Numbered from the stretch's first letter, positions 9,901 through 17,990 are shown. The stretch is DNA of 64,000 nt from Allonocardiopsis opalescens (GCF_003002095.1 NZ_PVZC01000005.1:124001-188000), one strand, 5' to 3'. The notes: generated by a model not told the origin, from the sequence alone. Numbers and translations: made by a program.

Positions 9901-10044
9901 CGGGTCGGCGCGGTGCTCGGTGGTGAGGCCGACCGGGCGGAGCGGTCCCGCGGTGTCGGCGCGGGCGGCGCCGGCGGCCAGCGCGCTCAGCGCCGCCGCC
10001 CCCGCCATCCCGCCCAGCGCGGTCCTGCGGTTGATCTCGAACAT
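6916..10044 (-). CDS. GH78-type alpha-L-rhamnosidase-like secreted protein
   Basis: A 1042-aa protein with a twin-arginine signal (NRRTALGG followed by a hydrophobic Ala-rich stretch, cut near residue 29). The order fits GH78: an Ig-like N-terminal region with PLRPVGLTTEHRADPLGI, jelly-roll domains (LYLAGLGHAVAWVNGERV; VYLYDFGAVRAGWVRLRG), then a six-hairpin catalytic domain and a C-terminal beta domain. The late GATTLWENWEE segment matches the family's conserved Glu region. The usual DCPQRDERLGWTGD-like acidic loop is absent: the equivalent place reads GMPDAASSRFAWTTSTIHSG. Activity is therefore doubtful or altered. Start at 10044 has GGGAGGG upstream. Confidence 0.8.
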   Translation of the reverse strand: MFEINRRTALGGMAGAAALSALAAGAARADTAGPLRPVGLTTEHRADPLGIDAAAPRFGWRLRAGGTGRAQRAYRITVASSRELLMADRPDVWDSGRVESAEQTARRYGGPALRSRTRYHWAVRVWDEAGAQGPVSEPAWFETALLGQDEWTADWIGTGADVPSAVRVVGPQQTERVPLPPGGTLGQSLVAHGPLATLAVLLGVPEGERGGCVMTLRADGPGGAELARTAVTDLVGDRYANAQGRLDLAEPVGPGTLYLELSEPQGELSWITADYGDPVDGEYPNDGYPEGTAFADGTADPGADRWVYGIPPAPPADPLLRHAFELPAAPVSARLYLAGLGHAVAWVNGERVGDAELSPPGTDFDLRSLYTTHDVTGLLRRGGNAVGIALGRGYYGTRAPDTDGTNLARWIAEPRARAMLAVTLDDGRRLTIGTGPDWQVTEGPTTYDGVFSGESYDARRAAELSGWSTPGHSAEGWRPAAVVPAPGGRLEADPTEPIRVLGAVEPVSVTRPADGVYLYDFGAVRAGWVRLRGRLAAGTTVRVQYHEKLGESGRIELGTPGGLENNAVDGRFLRDEYTASGSGTESWQPSWGYKSFRYVEVTGAPRRLDLVASTVANDLPATLGLEVDEPVLRWIADATERTLRNGLHGMPDAASSRFAWTTSTIHSGGPLLHQFAAASILGKWLDDIRLLQAPDGELPMIIPMGTMAGTARPTPSATSVYPFLVRRYWLTYGDPTVPERHYEPVRRCVEWMLARSDGGVFHDWFADWYPPQPPGSQFPNPFPPEGGDLVGTAYVIQALRDAAALAELVGEAGQAGAWRTRAEELTTGFNTMFLDTSAGIYRTGQGEGYRQTSNALPLFFGLVPRPHAAAVAANLIADVEERGHLDTGAAGTPALAFALTDNGRPDLAYRVFQRRAHPGYGFWRELGATTLWENWEEDARGRNDPTLSGILRWLVERVAGVEPLAPGWARFRVAPRPHGGPPSASAALDTVRGRVAVAWRRRGEEIALELTVPVNAVAELDLPGGERRELGSGRHRMTAPVR

Positions 10045-10235
10045 GGGCTGCCCTCCCGAGCGTCGGAAACTCGGGCCATCGTCACCGCGGCGGCATACTC
10101 CCGGCGTCCCGTGGGGAGCGTAAGCGGCCGTACGCGGCCCGACGTAGCCGGCGCGCGGCCGGTGCGCCCGACCGGCGGCGACGCGGGCGCGCGTGCGGGG
10201 GCGGCGGGGCGGCGCGGCCGGATCCGGCCGCGCGC

Positions 10236-10790
10236 TCAGTCGCCGATCAGCGGCAGGCCGAGGGCGGCGTAGGCGGCGTTCAGGGTGGCCGGGCGCAGCT
10301 CCTCGACCGGCCGGTCGGCGAAGAAGACCATGCAGTCGCCCATGCCGCCGACCGCGACGATCGCGCGGGCCTGCGCGTCGAGCGGGGCGTCGGGGCCGGT
10401 GAGCAGGGCGATCAGCCGCCACCGCCAGTCGGCGATCCGTTCGCCCAGGTCGAGGTAGCTGAGGGTGACCAGCTCCCTGACGATCATCAGGGTGATCCGG
10501 CGGTGCCGGTAGGTGGCGTCGAAGTACCCGGCCAGCAGGGCGCGCGGGTCGACGCTCTCGCGGGCCTCGTCGGCGGCCAGCAGCGCCTCGACCTCGTCGA
10601 CCAGCGGCCGCACCAGGCTGCGGACCAGCTCCTCGCGCGAGGCGAAGTGGTAGTACAGCGCCGGCTTGGTGACGCCCAGCCGCTCGGCGATCTCGCGCAG
10701 GCTGGTCTGCTGCACGCCCTTGGCCGCGAACAGCTCCAGGGCGGCGGCCTGGATGCGCTCGCGGGTCTCGCTGGATCGGGCTCGGGGCAT
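10236..10790 (-). CDS. TetR-family regulator divergent from FAD monooxygenase
   Basis: 184 aa with a canonical N-terminal TetR DNA-binding domain: residues 8-55, with TSLREIAERLGVTKPALYYHF as the helix-turn-helix, and a C-terminal helical ligand domain. It is transcribed away from the TetX-like monooxygenase gene. Two copies of a CTTACC-N4-GGTAAG type inverted repeat lie in the 148-bp gap, so it very likely represses that gene and perhaps itself, as is common for TetR/monooxygenase pairs. Confidence 0.9.
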   Translation of the reverse strand: MPRARSSETRERIQAAALELFAAKGVQQTSLREIAERLGVTKPALYYHFASREELVRSLVRPLVDEVEALLAADEARESVDPRALLAGYFDATYRHRRITLMIVRELVTLSYLDLGERIADWRWRLIALLTGPDAPLDAQARAIVAVGGMGDCMVFFADRPVEELRPATLNAAYAALGLPLIGD

Positions 10791-10849
10791 CCGGTGGGTC
10801 TCCTCACGGTCGGCCGCCGTCGGGCCGGACGGGCCGAGCCTACCGTTGA

Positions 10850-10865
10850 CTTACCGGAAGGTCAG
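10850..10865. promoter_or_regulatory. Candidate TetR operator 1
   Basis: CTTACC-GGAA-GGTCAG, arms matching 5 of 6. It sits within the direct repeat CTACCGTTGACTTACC (10840-10855), whose second copy is at 10891-10906. Confidence 0.6.
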
Positions 10866-10867
10866 CG

Positions 10868-10897
10868 TTGACGGCCGTACTCTCCGCCGCCTATCGT
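10868..10897 (+). promoter_or_regulatory. Promoter for the FAD monooxygenase
   Basis: TTGACG at 10868-10873 and TATCGT at 10892-10897 with 18 nt between them. The predicted transcript start, about 10904, falls inside operator 2, so a bound repressor would block it. Confidence 0.5.
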
Positions 10898-10900
10898 TGA

Positions 10901-10916
10901 CTTACCTTCCGTTAAG
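10901..10916. promoter_or_regulatory. Candidate TetR operator 2
   Basis: CTTACC-TTCC-GTTAAG, arms matching 5 of 6. It lies 51 bp from operator 1, close to five helical turns, and its spacer is the reverse complement of the first spacer. Confidence 0.6.
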
Positions 10917-10938
10917 TAAACGAACCTGGGCGGGCGCG

Positions 10939-12171
10939 ATGACACGTTCCGGCACCGACATCCTCATCTCCGGCGCGAGCGTCGCCGGACCGGTCCTGGC
11001 GTACTGGCTGCGCCGCTACGGCTTCACCCCGGTCGTGGTCGAGCGCACCCCCGAGCTCCGGCTGGGCACCGGCGGCCACGCCGTCGACCTGTTCGAGCCC
11101 GCCGTGGAGGTGGCCGCGCGGATGGGCGTGCTCGACCGGGTGCGCGCGGCACGCACCCGCACCGCCGTGCTGACGATGGTGCGGCCCGGGCGGCGGCAGG
11201 TCGACGTCGACCTGGAGCGGCTGGCGGCCGGCGTCTCCGACGACCGGCACGTGGAGGTGATGCGCGGCGAGCTGGCCGCCATCCTGCACGAAGCGACCCG
11301 CGACGACGTCGAATACGTGTTCGGCGACTCCATCAGCGGCATGTCGGAGGACGCCGGCGGCGTCGACGTGACCTTCGACAAGGGCGCGCCGCGCCGCTTC
11401 GACCTGGTCATCGGCGCCGACGGCCTGCACTCCACGGTCCGGCGGCTGGCCTTCGGCCCCGAGTCGGACTACCGCCGCTTCCTCGGCGGCTACCTCGCCG
11501 CCTTCTCGCTCCCGAACCACCTGGGTCTGGACGGCCGCCTGATGATGTACAGCGCCGTCGACAAGCTGATCGGCTTCTACCCGGTCTGGCAGACCGGCGA
11601 GGCGCGCGCCGTCTTCATGCTCAGGCGCGCCGAGGAGTTCGACTACCACCACCGCGACCTGGCGCGGCAGAAGGAGCTGCTGCGCGGCGCCTTCGCCGGC
11701 GAGGGCTGGGAGGTGCCCCGGCTGCTGGCCGAGCTGGACGGCGCCGAGGACTTCTACCTGGACTCCATCAGCCAGATCCTGATGGACGACTGGACCCGCG
11801 GCCGCTTCGCCCTGGTCGGCGACGCCGGCTACTCCCCCGGCCCTGCGATCGGCGGCGGCACCACCGTCGCGGTCGTCGGCGCCTACACGCTGGCCGGCCG
11901 GCTGGCCGCCGCGGACGGCGACCACACCGCCGCCTTCCCCGCCTACCAGGAGGAACTGCGGCCCTACGTGCTGCGCACCCGCGAGGTGGGGCCGGCGGTG
12001 ATGAAGACCCTCGTGCCCGCGAACAGGGCCGGATCCGACCTCAGGGCCGCCTTCCTGCGCCTGCTGCCCCGCCTGCCGGCGCCGGTGCGGCGGGCGATCC
12101 TCAGCTCCGACTCCCGCGCCTCGAAGGTGCTCGCCTCCGCCGAAATCCGCGACTACGCGCCAGTGGGCTGA
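10939..12171 (+). CDS. FAD-dependent monooxygenase, TetX-like
   Basis: 410 aa, complete class A flavoprotein monooxygenase. The N-terminal dinucleotide motif is GASVAG (residues 11-16), the NADPH/FAD DG motif is IGADGLHSTVRRL, and the GD motif is LVGDAGYSPGPAIGGG. It resembles TetX-like and related small-molecule hydroxylases that oxidise drugs or polyketides. I chose the ATG at 10939 because the GxGxxG motif follows at the normal distance; the longer frame runs through the operators. Control by the divergent TetR gene suggests induction by a xenobiotic or natural product. Confidence 0.87.
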   Translation: MTRSGTDILISGASVAGPVLAYWLRRYGFTPVVVERTPELRLGTGGHAVDLFEPAVEVAARMGVLDRVRAARTRTAVLTMVRPGRRQVDVDLERLAAGVSDDRHVEVMRGELAAILHEATRDDVEYVFGDSISGMSEDAGGVDVTFDKGAPRRFDLVIGADGLHSTVRRLAFGPESDYRRFLGGYLAAFSLPNHLGLDGRLMMYSAVDKLIGFYPVWQTGEARAVFMLRRAEEFDYHHRDLARQKELLRGAFAGEGWEVPRLLAELDGAEDFYLDSISQILMDDWTRGRFALVGDAGYSPGPAIGGGTTVAVVGAYTLAGRLAAADGDHTAAFPAYQEELRPYVLRTREVGPAVMKTLVPANRAGSDLRAAFLRLLPRLPAPVRRAILSSDSRASKVLASAEIRDYAPVG

Positions 12172-12248
12172 GGCGGGCGGCGCCGTATCATCGAGCCCGG
12201 CGCGCCTGACGGCCACGGGCGCGGCGGTCGGCGAGGCGTGAGGGAGCC

Positions 12249-12944
12249 ATGGTCCCGAGCACGGTGCAGCAGCTCGCGATCCTGCTGGTCCTGGTGCTGC
12301 CCGGCGCCGTCTACCAGGCCGTCGGCGAGGTGCTGCGCGGGCCGCGCCCGGCCAACGCCCAGGCCGAGAGCCGGCTGCTGCGGGCGATCACCGCGAGCGT
12401 GCTGCTGGACGGGGCGTACGCCCTCGCGGCCGGGCCGTGGCTGGTCGAGCTGGTGACCGGCACCGGCGGCGACCCGCTGTCGGGGCTGCTCGAACGCCCC
12501 AGGGAGGCAGGGGCGGCCGCGCTGCTGCTGCTCGTCGCCGTCCCGGCGCTGGCCGCGTGGGTCGAGCTGCTGGTGCGTCGCCGCCGCGCCCGCGCCCGGC
12601 ACCGCTCCGCGCCCACGGCCTGGGACCACCTGTTCGGCGGGCGCGGCTCCTGCTTCGTGCGGGTGCGCACCAAGGACGGCGGCTGGGTGGGCGGCTGGTA
12701 CGGCCACAACTCGCTGACCTCGGCCTATCCGCACGGCCGCGACCTGTTCATCGAGGCGCAGTACGCGATGGACGGCGACGGCCGCTTCGGCGAGCGGATG
12801 CCGGACACCGGCGGCGTCTACGTTCCGGGCGACTCGGTGGAGTACCTGGAGATCATCGAGGCGCCCGCCGTGCCGCGGCCCTCGCCCGCGACGGCACCGC
12901 GCCCGGCCCCGGCCGAGGAGGAGACCGCCCATGCCGACGCCTGA
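12249..12944 (+). CDS. Three-TM membrane protein, DUF6338-like, CHAT partner
   Basis: 231 aa. Three hydrophobic segments at about residues 8-25, 47-66 and 88-108 are followed by an Arg-rich stretch (109-119, cytoplasmic by the positive-inside rule) and a soluble domain with WDHLFGGRGSCFVRVRTKDG and GGWYG, suggestive of a small beta-barrel. The layout matches the family I remember as DUF6338 (from memory, not checked). The Pro/Ala/Glu-rich tail (about 210-231) contains the start of the next gene. Its stop overlaps the 65-aa gene by 14 nt, which in turn overlaps the CHAT gene, so the three proteins are made together. Function unknown; membrane anchor, sensor or substrate of the CHAT protein are possibilities. 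Confidence 0.8.
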   Translation: MVPSTVQQLAILLVLVLPGAVYQAVGEVLRGPRPANAQAESRLLRAITASVLLDGAYALAAGPWLVELVTGTGGDPLSGLLERPREAGAAALLLLVAVPALAAWVELLVRRRRARARHRSAPTAWDHLFGGRGSCFVRVRTKDGGWVGGWYGHNSLTSAYPHGRDLFIEAQYAMDGDGRFGERMPDTGGVYVPGDSVEYLEIIEAPAVPRPSPATAPRPAPAEEETAHADA

Positions 12945-13128
12945 GCCGGACCCGCGCGAGCCGGACGACCCCGACAGCCTGATCGACGGCTGGGAGCTGC
13001 ACCGGCGCGGCTACCAGCCGACCGACGCCGTGCCCGAGCCCGACCGGCCGCCCGGCGGCCCCGCCGGGCGCGGCGCGGCCGACCGGGCGGGCGCCCCCGA
13101 GGCCGGGCCCCGGCCGTCGGATGGCTGA
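12931..13128 (+). CDS. Short acidic Pro-rich protein between DUF6338 and CHAT genes
   Basis: 65 aa, acidic and proline-rich, with one more ordered segment, LIDGWELHRRGYQPT (about residues 17-31). No known domain. Its ATG lies inside the end of the membrane-protein gene and its end overlaps the CHAT gene by 8 nt. This tight coupling argues that it is a genuine gene and not a chance frame. It could be a cleavage substrate, chaperone or adaptor for the CHAT protein; nothing in the sequence decides this. Confidence 0.65.
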   Translation: MPTPEPDPREPDDPDSLIDGWELHRRGYQPTDAVPEPDRPPGGPAGRGAADRAGAPEAGPRPSDG

Positions 13129-16100
13129 ACCCGCCGGGCTCCCCGCCGGGACGGCCGCGCTGCGCGAAGCGGCCCTCGACGTCGAGCGGTCCTACGTGGC
13201 CGCCCCCGACCGGGCCGGCGCCGAGGCGGTGGCGGCGGCCTGGGAGCGGGTGGTGACGGACCGCGGCTTCGCGTCCGCTCCCGACCGCGAGCGCGGCGTC
13301 TGGCTGACCGTGGCCGGACTCTCCTGGCTCCGCTGCCACACCGAGTACGCCGCCTCGGGCGCGCTCGAGGCGGCCGTCGGCCACCTCGAGGCGGCGCTGG
13401 CCGCCCTCGCCGGGACCGGAGGCGACGAGCTGGCGGCGGCCTGCAACCTCCGCCACGCGCTGGTGGCGCGGCACCGGCGCGACGGGGACCCGGCCGACCT
13501 GGCGGAGGCGGCGCGCCGGCTGGACGCGGCCGTCGCCGCGACCGCGCGGGGCACGCAAAAGCGCGACATGGCGCTGGCCGAGGTGGTGTGGCTGCTGACC
13601 ATGCAGACGTCCTGGACGCCCGAGGACGCGCCCCGGCGCCGGATCAAGGCGATCACCGAACTGCTCGCCGAGACCACCGAGCCCGGCCGGATGCCGCCGC
13701 GGGCCCGCGCCGAGCTCTACCAGCACCTCGGCCGCGCCCACCTGGACCTCGGCGCGGACCGTACTCCGGCGGATCTCGCCGCGGCCGAGGCCGCGTACCG
13801 GGAGGCGCGCCGCCTGGCCGTCCGGCTCGGGGACGCCGACGCCGCCGGCCGGCTCGGCGCGATCGCCGACCGGATCGCCGCCGCCGCGGCGGAGGCGGCC
13901 GCGCCACCGGGGTCGCTGACGCTGGACGAGGCGGTCGCCTGGATCCACGCCGCCCCCGACCGGCCCGGCCGGGCCGAACGGGTCCGCCGGCTGCTGCGCG
14001 GCGCCGAGGTCGAGGGGAGCGCGCCTGAGGCGGTGCGGCTGTGGCTGCTGAGCATGGCCGAGGAGCTGTACAACGCCACCGCCACCACGACGAGGGCCGA
14101 CGCCTCGGAGCCGATCCGGCTGGTGGAGTCGGTGCTGGCCGGGCTGGACGAGCGCGCGGCCGCCGAGGAGGCACTGGTGGCGCACACCCTGCTGGCCGCC
14201 ATGTACACCGGCCACTCCGGCGGGCGGCCCGGCGAGAACGCCGCCCGCGCCGACGCGCACCGGGCGCGGGCCGCGCGGCTCTCCGGCACGGCCGACGACC
14301 CCCGGGCGCGGGCCGACCAGGCGGTGGAGTCCGCGCACACCCTGGTGCGGCAGGGGCTGACCGCACGCGAGGGCGAGGGCGGCACCGTGGCCGAGGGCGA
14401 GGAGCGGGTGCGCGCCGAACTGGCCGAGGCGATCGCGGTCTACCGCTCGCTCGGCGACACGGCCGCGCTGGGCCGGGCGCACCTGGTGCTCGGCTCGCTG
14501 CTGCGCGGCTCCGCGGGCGGCGGCCGGGCCGCCAACACCGAGCGCGCCCTCGCGGAGCTGCACGCCGCCGAGGCGGCGCTGGACCCGGCCGACGACCCCG
14601 TCACCTGGGCGTCGATCCAGCACAACCTGGGCGCCGGCTACGCCTCGCGGCAGGTGCACGGCGGGCGCGAGGAGAACCTGCGCCGGGCCGCGCACCACTT
14701 CCGGCGCTGCCTGACCGGGCACCTGCGCGAGCAGCGGCCGCACGACTGGGCCGTCAGCCGGCACGCGCTGGCCAACGCGCTCAGCCAGCTCCCGCCGGTC
14801 GACGGCGACGAGCCGCCGCACGAGGCCGTCGAGGCGTACGCGGCCGCCGCCGAGGTCTTCGACCGGCTCGGCGACCGCCGCGCCTGGGCGTCGGTCCAGG
14901 CCGATCTGGGCTCCCTCTTCCTGGACCGGGCCCGCGACCCGGTGCGGGCCCGTACGTACTTCGACACGGCGCTGGCGGCCTGCGGCGACGATGACCTGTA
15001 CCTGACGGCCTGGTGCCTGGCCGGCTCCGGCGCCGCGATCGAGCTGATGGCGGATTCGTACCTGGCCGAGAAGGCGGCGCTGGACCGGTCACCGGACGCG
15101 CCGCCGGAGCCTCTGCCGCCGGGGGCGCTGGACCAGGTGCTGGACACGGCCGAGCACAAGCTCGGCACCGCCATGGACGCCTTCCGCGCGCTCGGCCGGC
15201 ACACCGAGTGGGCGCGGACGGGGATGCGGCTGTTCCGGATGCGCCTGTCGCGCACGAGGAGCGCGCCGCCGTCCGAGCGCGCACCCGTCGCCGAGCTGGG
15301 CCTGTCCGTGCTGGACGCCCTGGCCGAGCACGGCATCGTCACCGACTCGCCCCGGCACGCCGACCTGCTGGCCCGGCTGCTGGCCGGGCTCGGCCGCGTC
15401 GAGGAGGCGGCCGAGGCGGGCCTGCGCGGCCTCGCCCTCGCCGACCTCGGCCGCCAGGCGGCGCTGCTGCGCCCCGGCCGCCGCGCCGAACTGGCCGACG
15501 CCTCGGAGCTGGCCGCCACCACGATGACCGCCCTCTTCGCGGTGGGCCGCGAGCGCGACGCCGTCCTCGTCCTGGAGCGCGCCCGCGCCCGCGAACTCGG
15601 CGACGCCCTGGACCGCGACCGCGCCGACCTCGACCGCCTCGCCGCCACCGACCCGGCCGCCCGCACCGCCTTCACCACCGCGGCGGCCGCCCTGGACGCC
15701 GCCCAGGCGTCGGAGCGCGCCGGAGGCTGGGAGGGGGACGGCATCGAGCGGCTGGAGCGCGCCGGTCAGGCCCGCGAGCTGATGCGCGCCGCACTCGAAC
15801 GCGTCAGAGCGGTGCCCGGCTTCGCGAACTTCCTCCGCCCGCCCGACTGGGACACCATCGAAGCCGCCCTGGCCGGCGGCGCGCCCCTGGTCTACCTGAT
15901 GCCCGCCGACGGCGGCACCGCCATCGTCCTCGTCGCCCGCACCCCCGCCGGGCCCGCCTCCATCGACGTGTGGACCGCGCCCGCCCTCACCGCCCACACG
16001 GTCGCCGCCCTGGCCAACGGGGCGCCGGACGGCGACGACGGCACGGCGGCCGCCCCCGGCTTCCTCGCCGCCCAGGCCCGGTCGCCACGCGAGTTCCGGG

Positions 16101-17095
16101 CCGGCCTGGACCACTGGTCGGCCGTCCTCGGCGCCCGCCTCATCGGCCCCCTCCGCCGCCGCCTCCCGGACGGCCTCGGCGGCGTCGTCCTGGTCCCCTA
16201 CGGCCTGCTCGGCCTGTTCCCGCTGCACACCGTCCCCTACGACCACGCCCCGGACCGCTGCCTGCTCACCGACTACGACGTCGCCTTCGCCCCGTCGGCC
16301 CGAGCCCACGCCGCCTCCCTGGCGGCCGCACGCCGCAGGCACGGCGCGCACCGTCCACAGGGTGTGGACAAGGACGACGCGGACGGCGGTCCCCCCATCC
16401 TGGTCGGCGCGGGCGATCCCACCGGCGACCTGCGCTACGCCCGGGCGGAGCTCGCCGCCGCGGCCCGGCTGATGGGCGCGAGGGCCGGGCCCCTGCTCAT
16501 GGGGGCGGACGCGACGCCGGAGCGGCTGCTGGCCGCGGCGGCCGGGGCCGGGTACCTGCACCTGGCCTGCCACACCGACCACCGCTACGACGACCCGCTC
16601 CGATCCGCGCTCGTCCTGGCCGGAGGGGCCCGGCTCAGCCTCGGCGATCTGCTCGACCGGCGGGCGCTGCGCGGTGTGCGGCTGGTGGTCGCGTCGGGCT
16701 GCCAGACCGGGGCGACGGAGACCGTCCTCCCCGACGAGGCGCTGAGCCTGGCCACCGGGCTGCTGCACGCGGGCGCCGGGTGCGTGGTCGCGTCGCTGTG
16801 GCAGGTCGGCGACGTGTCCACCGCCCTGCTCGTCACCCGCTGCTACGCCGAACTGCGCGGACCGCGGGCCCGTGCTCCCGCCGGCGCGCTCCGCGCCGCC
16901 CAGCTGTGGCTGCGAGCCGCCACCGCCCGCGAGCTGGCCGAGTGGTGCGCCGCACTGGCCGCCCTCTCCCCCGGCGACCCCGCCCTGACGCCCTTCGCCG
17001 ACGCGGGCGCCACCCTGGCCGCCGTCCGCGACCCCGGGCGCCGCCCCTTCGCGCACCCGTACCACTGGGCCGCCTTCGTCGTGATCGGCGCCTGA
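13121..17095 (+). CDS. TPR-CHAT caspase-like protein
   Basis: 1324 aa. The first ~1000 residues are Ala/Leu/Arg-rich helical repeats of TPR type (for example AHLVLGSLLRGSAGG, WASIQHNLGAGYASRQ, WASVQADLGSLFLDRA). The C-terminal ~300 residues are a CHAT domain (caspase HetF associated with TPRs). The predicted dyad is present: His1151 in HLACHTDH and Cys1194 in VVASGCQTGATE, followed by LATGLLHAGAGCVVASLWQVGD, the standard CHAT ending. The protein is expected to be a cytosolic cysteine protease or a peptidase-fold scaffold. It is the last gene of a three-gene overlapping unit. TPR-CHAT proteins are known as effectors in defence and programmed-death systems (Craspase, gasdermin-linked proteases), which makes the partners notable. 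Confidence 0.88.
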   Translation: MAEPAGLPAGTAALREAALDVERSYVAAPDRAGAEAVAAAWERVVTDRGFASAPDRERGVWLTVAGLSWLRCHTEYAASGALEAAVGHLEAALAALAGTGGDELAAACNLRHALVARHRRDGDPADLAEAARRLDAAVAATARGTQKRDMALAEVVWLLTMQTSWTPEDAPRRRIKAITELLAETTEPGRMPPRARAELYQHLGRAHLDLGADRTPADLAAAEAAYREARRLAVRLGDADAAGRLGAIADRIAAAAAEAAAPPGSLTLDEAVAWIHAAPDRPGRAERVRRLLRGAEVEGSAPEAVRLWLLSMAEELYNATATTTRADASEPIRLVESVLAGLDERAAAEEALVAHTLLAAMYTGHSGGRPGENAARADAHRARAARLSGTADDPRARADQAVESAHTLVRQGLTAREGEGGTVAEGEERVRAELAEAIAVYRSLGDTAALGRAHLVLGSLLRGSAGGGRAANTERALAELHAAEAALDPADDPVTWASIQHNLGAGYASRQVHGGREENLRRAAHHFRRCLTGHLREQRPHDWAVSRHALANALSQLPPVDGDEPPHEAVEAYAAAAEVFDRLGDRRAWASVQADLGSLFLDRARDPVRARTYFDTALAACGDDDLYLTAWCLAGSGAAIELMADSYLAEKAALDRSPDAPPEPLPPGALDQVLDTAEHKLGTAMDAFRALGRHTEWARTGMRLFRMRLSRTRSAPPSERAPVAELGLSVLDALAEHGIVTDSPRHADLLARLLAGLGRVEEAAEAGLRGLALADLGRQAALLRPGRRAELADASELAATTMTALFAVGRERDAVLVLERARARELGDALDRDRADLDRLAATDPAARTAFTTAAAALDAAQASERAGGWEGDGIERLERAGQARELMRAALERVRAVPGFANFLRPPDWDTIEAALAGGAPLVYLMPADGGTAIVLVARTPAGPASIDVWTAPALTAHTVAALANGAPDGDDGTAAAPGFLAAQARSPREFRAGLDHWSAVLGARLIGPLRRRLPDGLGGVVLVPYGLLGLFPLHTVPYDHAPDRCLLTDYDVAFAPSARAHAASLAAARRRHGAHRPQGVDKDDADGGPPILVGAGDPTGDLRYARAELAAAARLMGARAGPLLMGADATPERLLAAAAGAGYLHLACHTDHRYDDPLRSALVLAGGARLSLGDLLDRRALRGVRLVVASGCQTGATETVLPDEALSLATGLLHAGAGCVVASLWQVGDVSTALLVTRCYAELRGPRARAPAGALRAAQLWLRAATARELAEWCAALAALSPGDPALTPFADAGATLAAVRDPGRRPFAHPYHWAAFVVIGA

Positions 17096-17195
17096 GCCCG
17101 CCGCCTCCGCACGGGCGCCGCCGTGGCGGGCGGTCGGCTCGGCGCCGGTTCCGGGCCGACGCACCGACCTGCCCGACCCGCGCCGGGGGCGGCCG

Positions 17196-17990
17196 CTACG
17201 GCAGGATCGCGTCGACGTAGCCGCCGTCGACGCGGACGGCGCCGCCCGTGGTCGCCGACGCCTGCGGGGAGCTGAGGTAGACGACCATGTTGGCGATCTC
17301 CTCCGGCTCGATGAGGCGCTGCAGCAGCGACTGCGGCCGGTGCTCGCGCATGAAGGCGCGCTGCGCCTCGTCCCAGGGCAGCGCGCGGTCGACCAGCGAG
17401 TACACGAAGTCCTCGACGCCGCCGGTGTGCGTGGGTCCGGCGATGACGGAGTTCACCGTCACCCCGGTGCCCGCCGCCTCCTTGGCGAAGCCGCGCGAGA
17501 CGGCGAGCAGCGCGGTCTTGGTCATGCCGTAGTGGATCATCTCGGCCGGGACGGCCACGGCGGAGTCGCTGGCGATGTACTGGACCCGGCCGAAGCCGCG
17601 CGCCATCATCCCCGGCAGGTAGGCCCGGGTCAGCCGCACGGCGGCGAGCACGTTCACCTCGAAGTACCGCCGCCACTCGGCGTCGGTGATGTCCAGCGCG
17701 GGCGTGGCTCCGAAGATGCCGAGGTTGTTCACCAGGATGTCCGCGTCGGGCAGCAGCTCGACCGCCCGCGCCGCCCCCTCGTCGCTCGCGACGTCGGCGG
17801 CCACCGGCACCAGCTCGCCCGCGCCCGCCTCGGCCCGCAGCTCCCCGACCGTCTTCTCGACGGTGGCCGCCGTGCGCCCGTTCACCCCGACCCGCGCCCC
17901 GGAGCGGGCCAGCCCGAGCGCGATCGCCCGGCCGATCCCCTGCGTCGACCCCGTGACCAGCGCCGTCCTACCCGACAGGTCCAAGCGCAT
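17196..17990 (-). CDS. Short-chain dehydrogenase/reductase
   Basis: 264 aa classical SDR: cofactor motif TGSTQGIG at residues 12-19, NNLG in place of NNAG, catalytic Tyr-x3-Lys in HYGMTKTALL preceded by a Ser (YIASDSAV), and a C-terminal GGAVRVDGGYVDAIL. The ARVGVNGR segment suggests an NADPH preference. It stands alone, convergent with the CHAT gene. Substrate unknown. Confidence 0.85.
   Translation of the reverse strand: MRLDLSGRTALVTGSTQGIGRAIALGLARSGARVGVNGRTAATVEKTVGELRAEAGAGELVPVAADVASDEGAARAVELLPDADILVNNLGIFGATPALDITDAEWRRYFEVNVLAAVRLTRAYLPGMMARGFGRVQYIASDSAVAVPAEMIHYGMTKTALLAVSRGFAKEAAGTGVTVNSVIAGPTHTGGVEDFVYSLVDRALPWDEAQRAFMREHRPQSLLQRLIEPEEIANMVVYLSSPQASATTGGAVRVDGGYVDAILP

Noticed and set aside
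5347-10272. A 1641-codon open frame on the plus strand
   Set aside because: It is antisense to the GH78-like gene and an alternate frame of the SIP fusion gene. The Arg/Pro/Gly-rich composition is a typical GC-rich shadow.
13121-17095. Several long frames on both strands inside the CHAT gene
   Set aside because: The TPR-CHAT frame explains the region, with an intact active site and normal third-position GC. The others are shadows.
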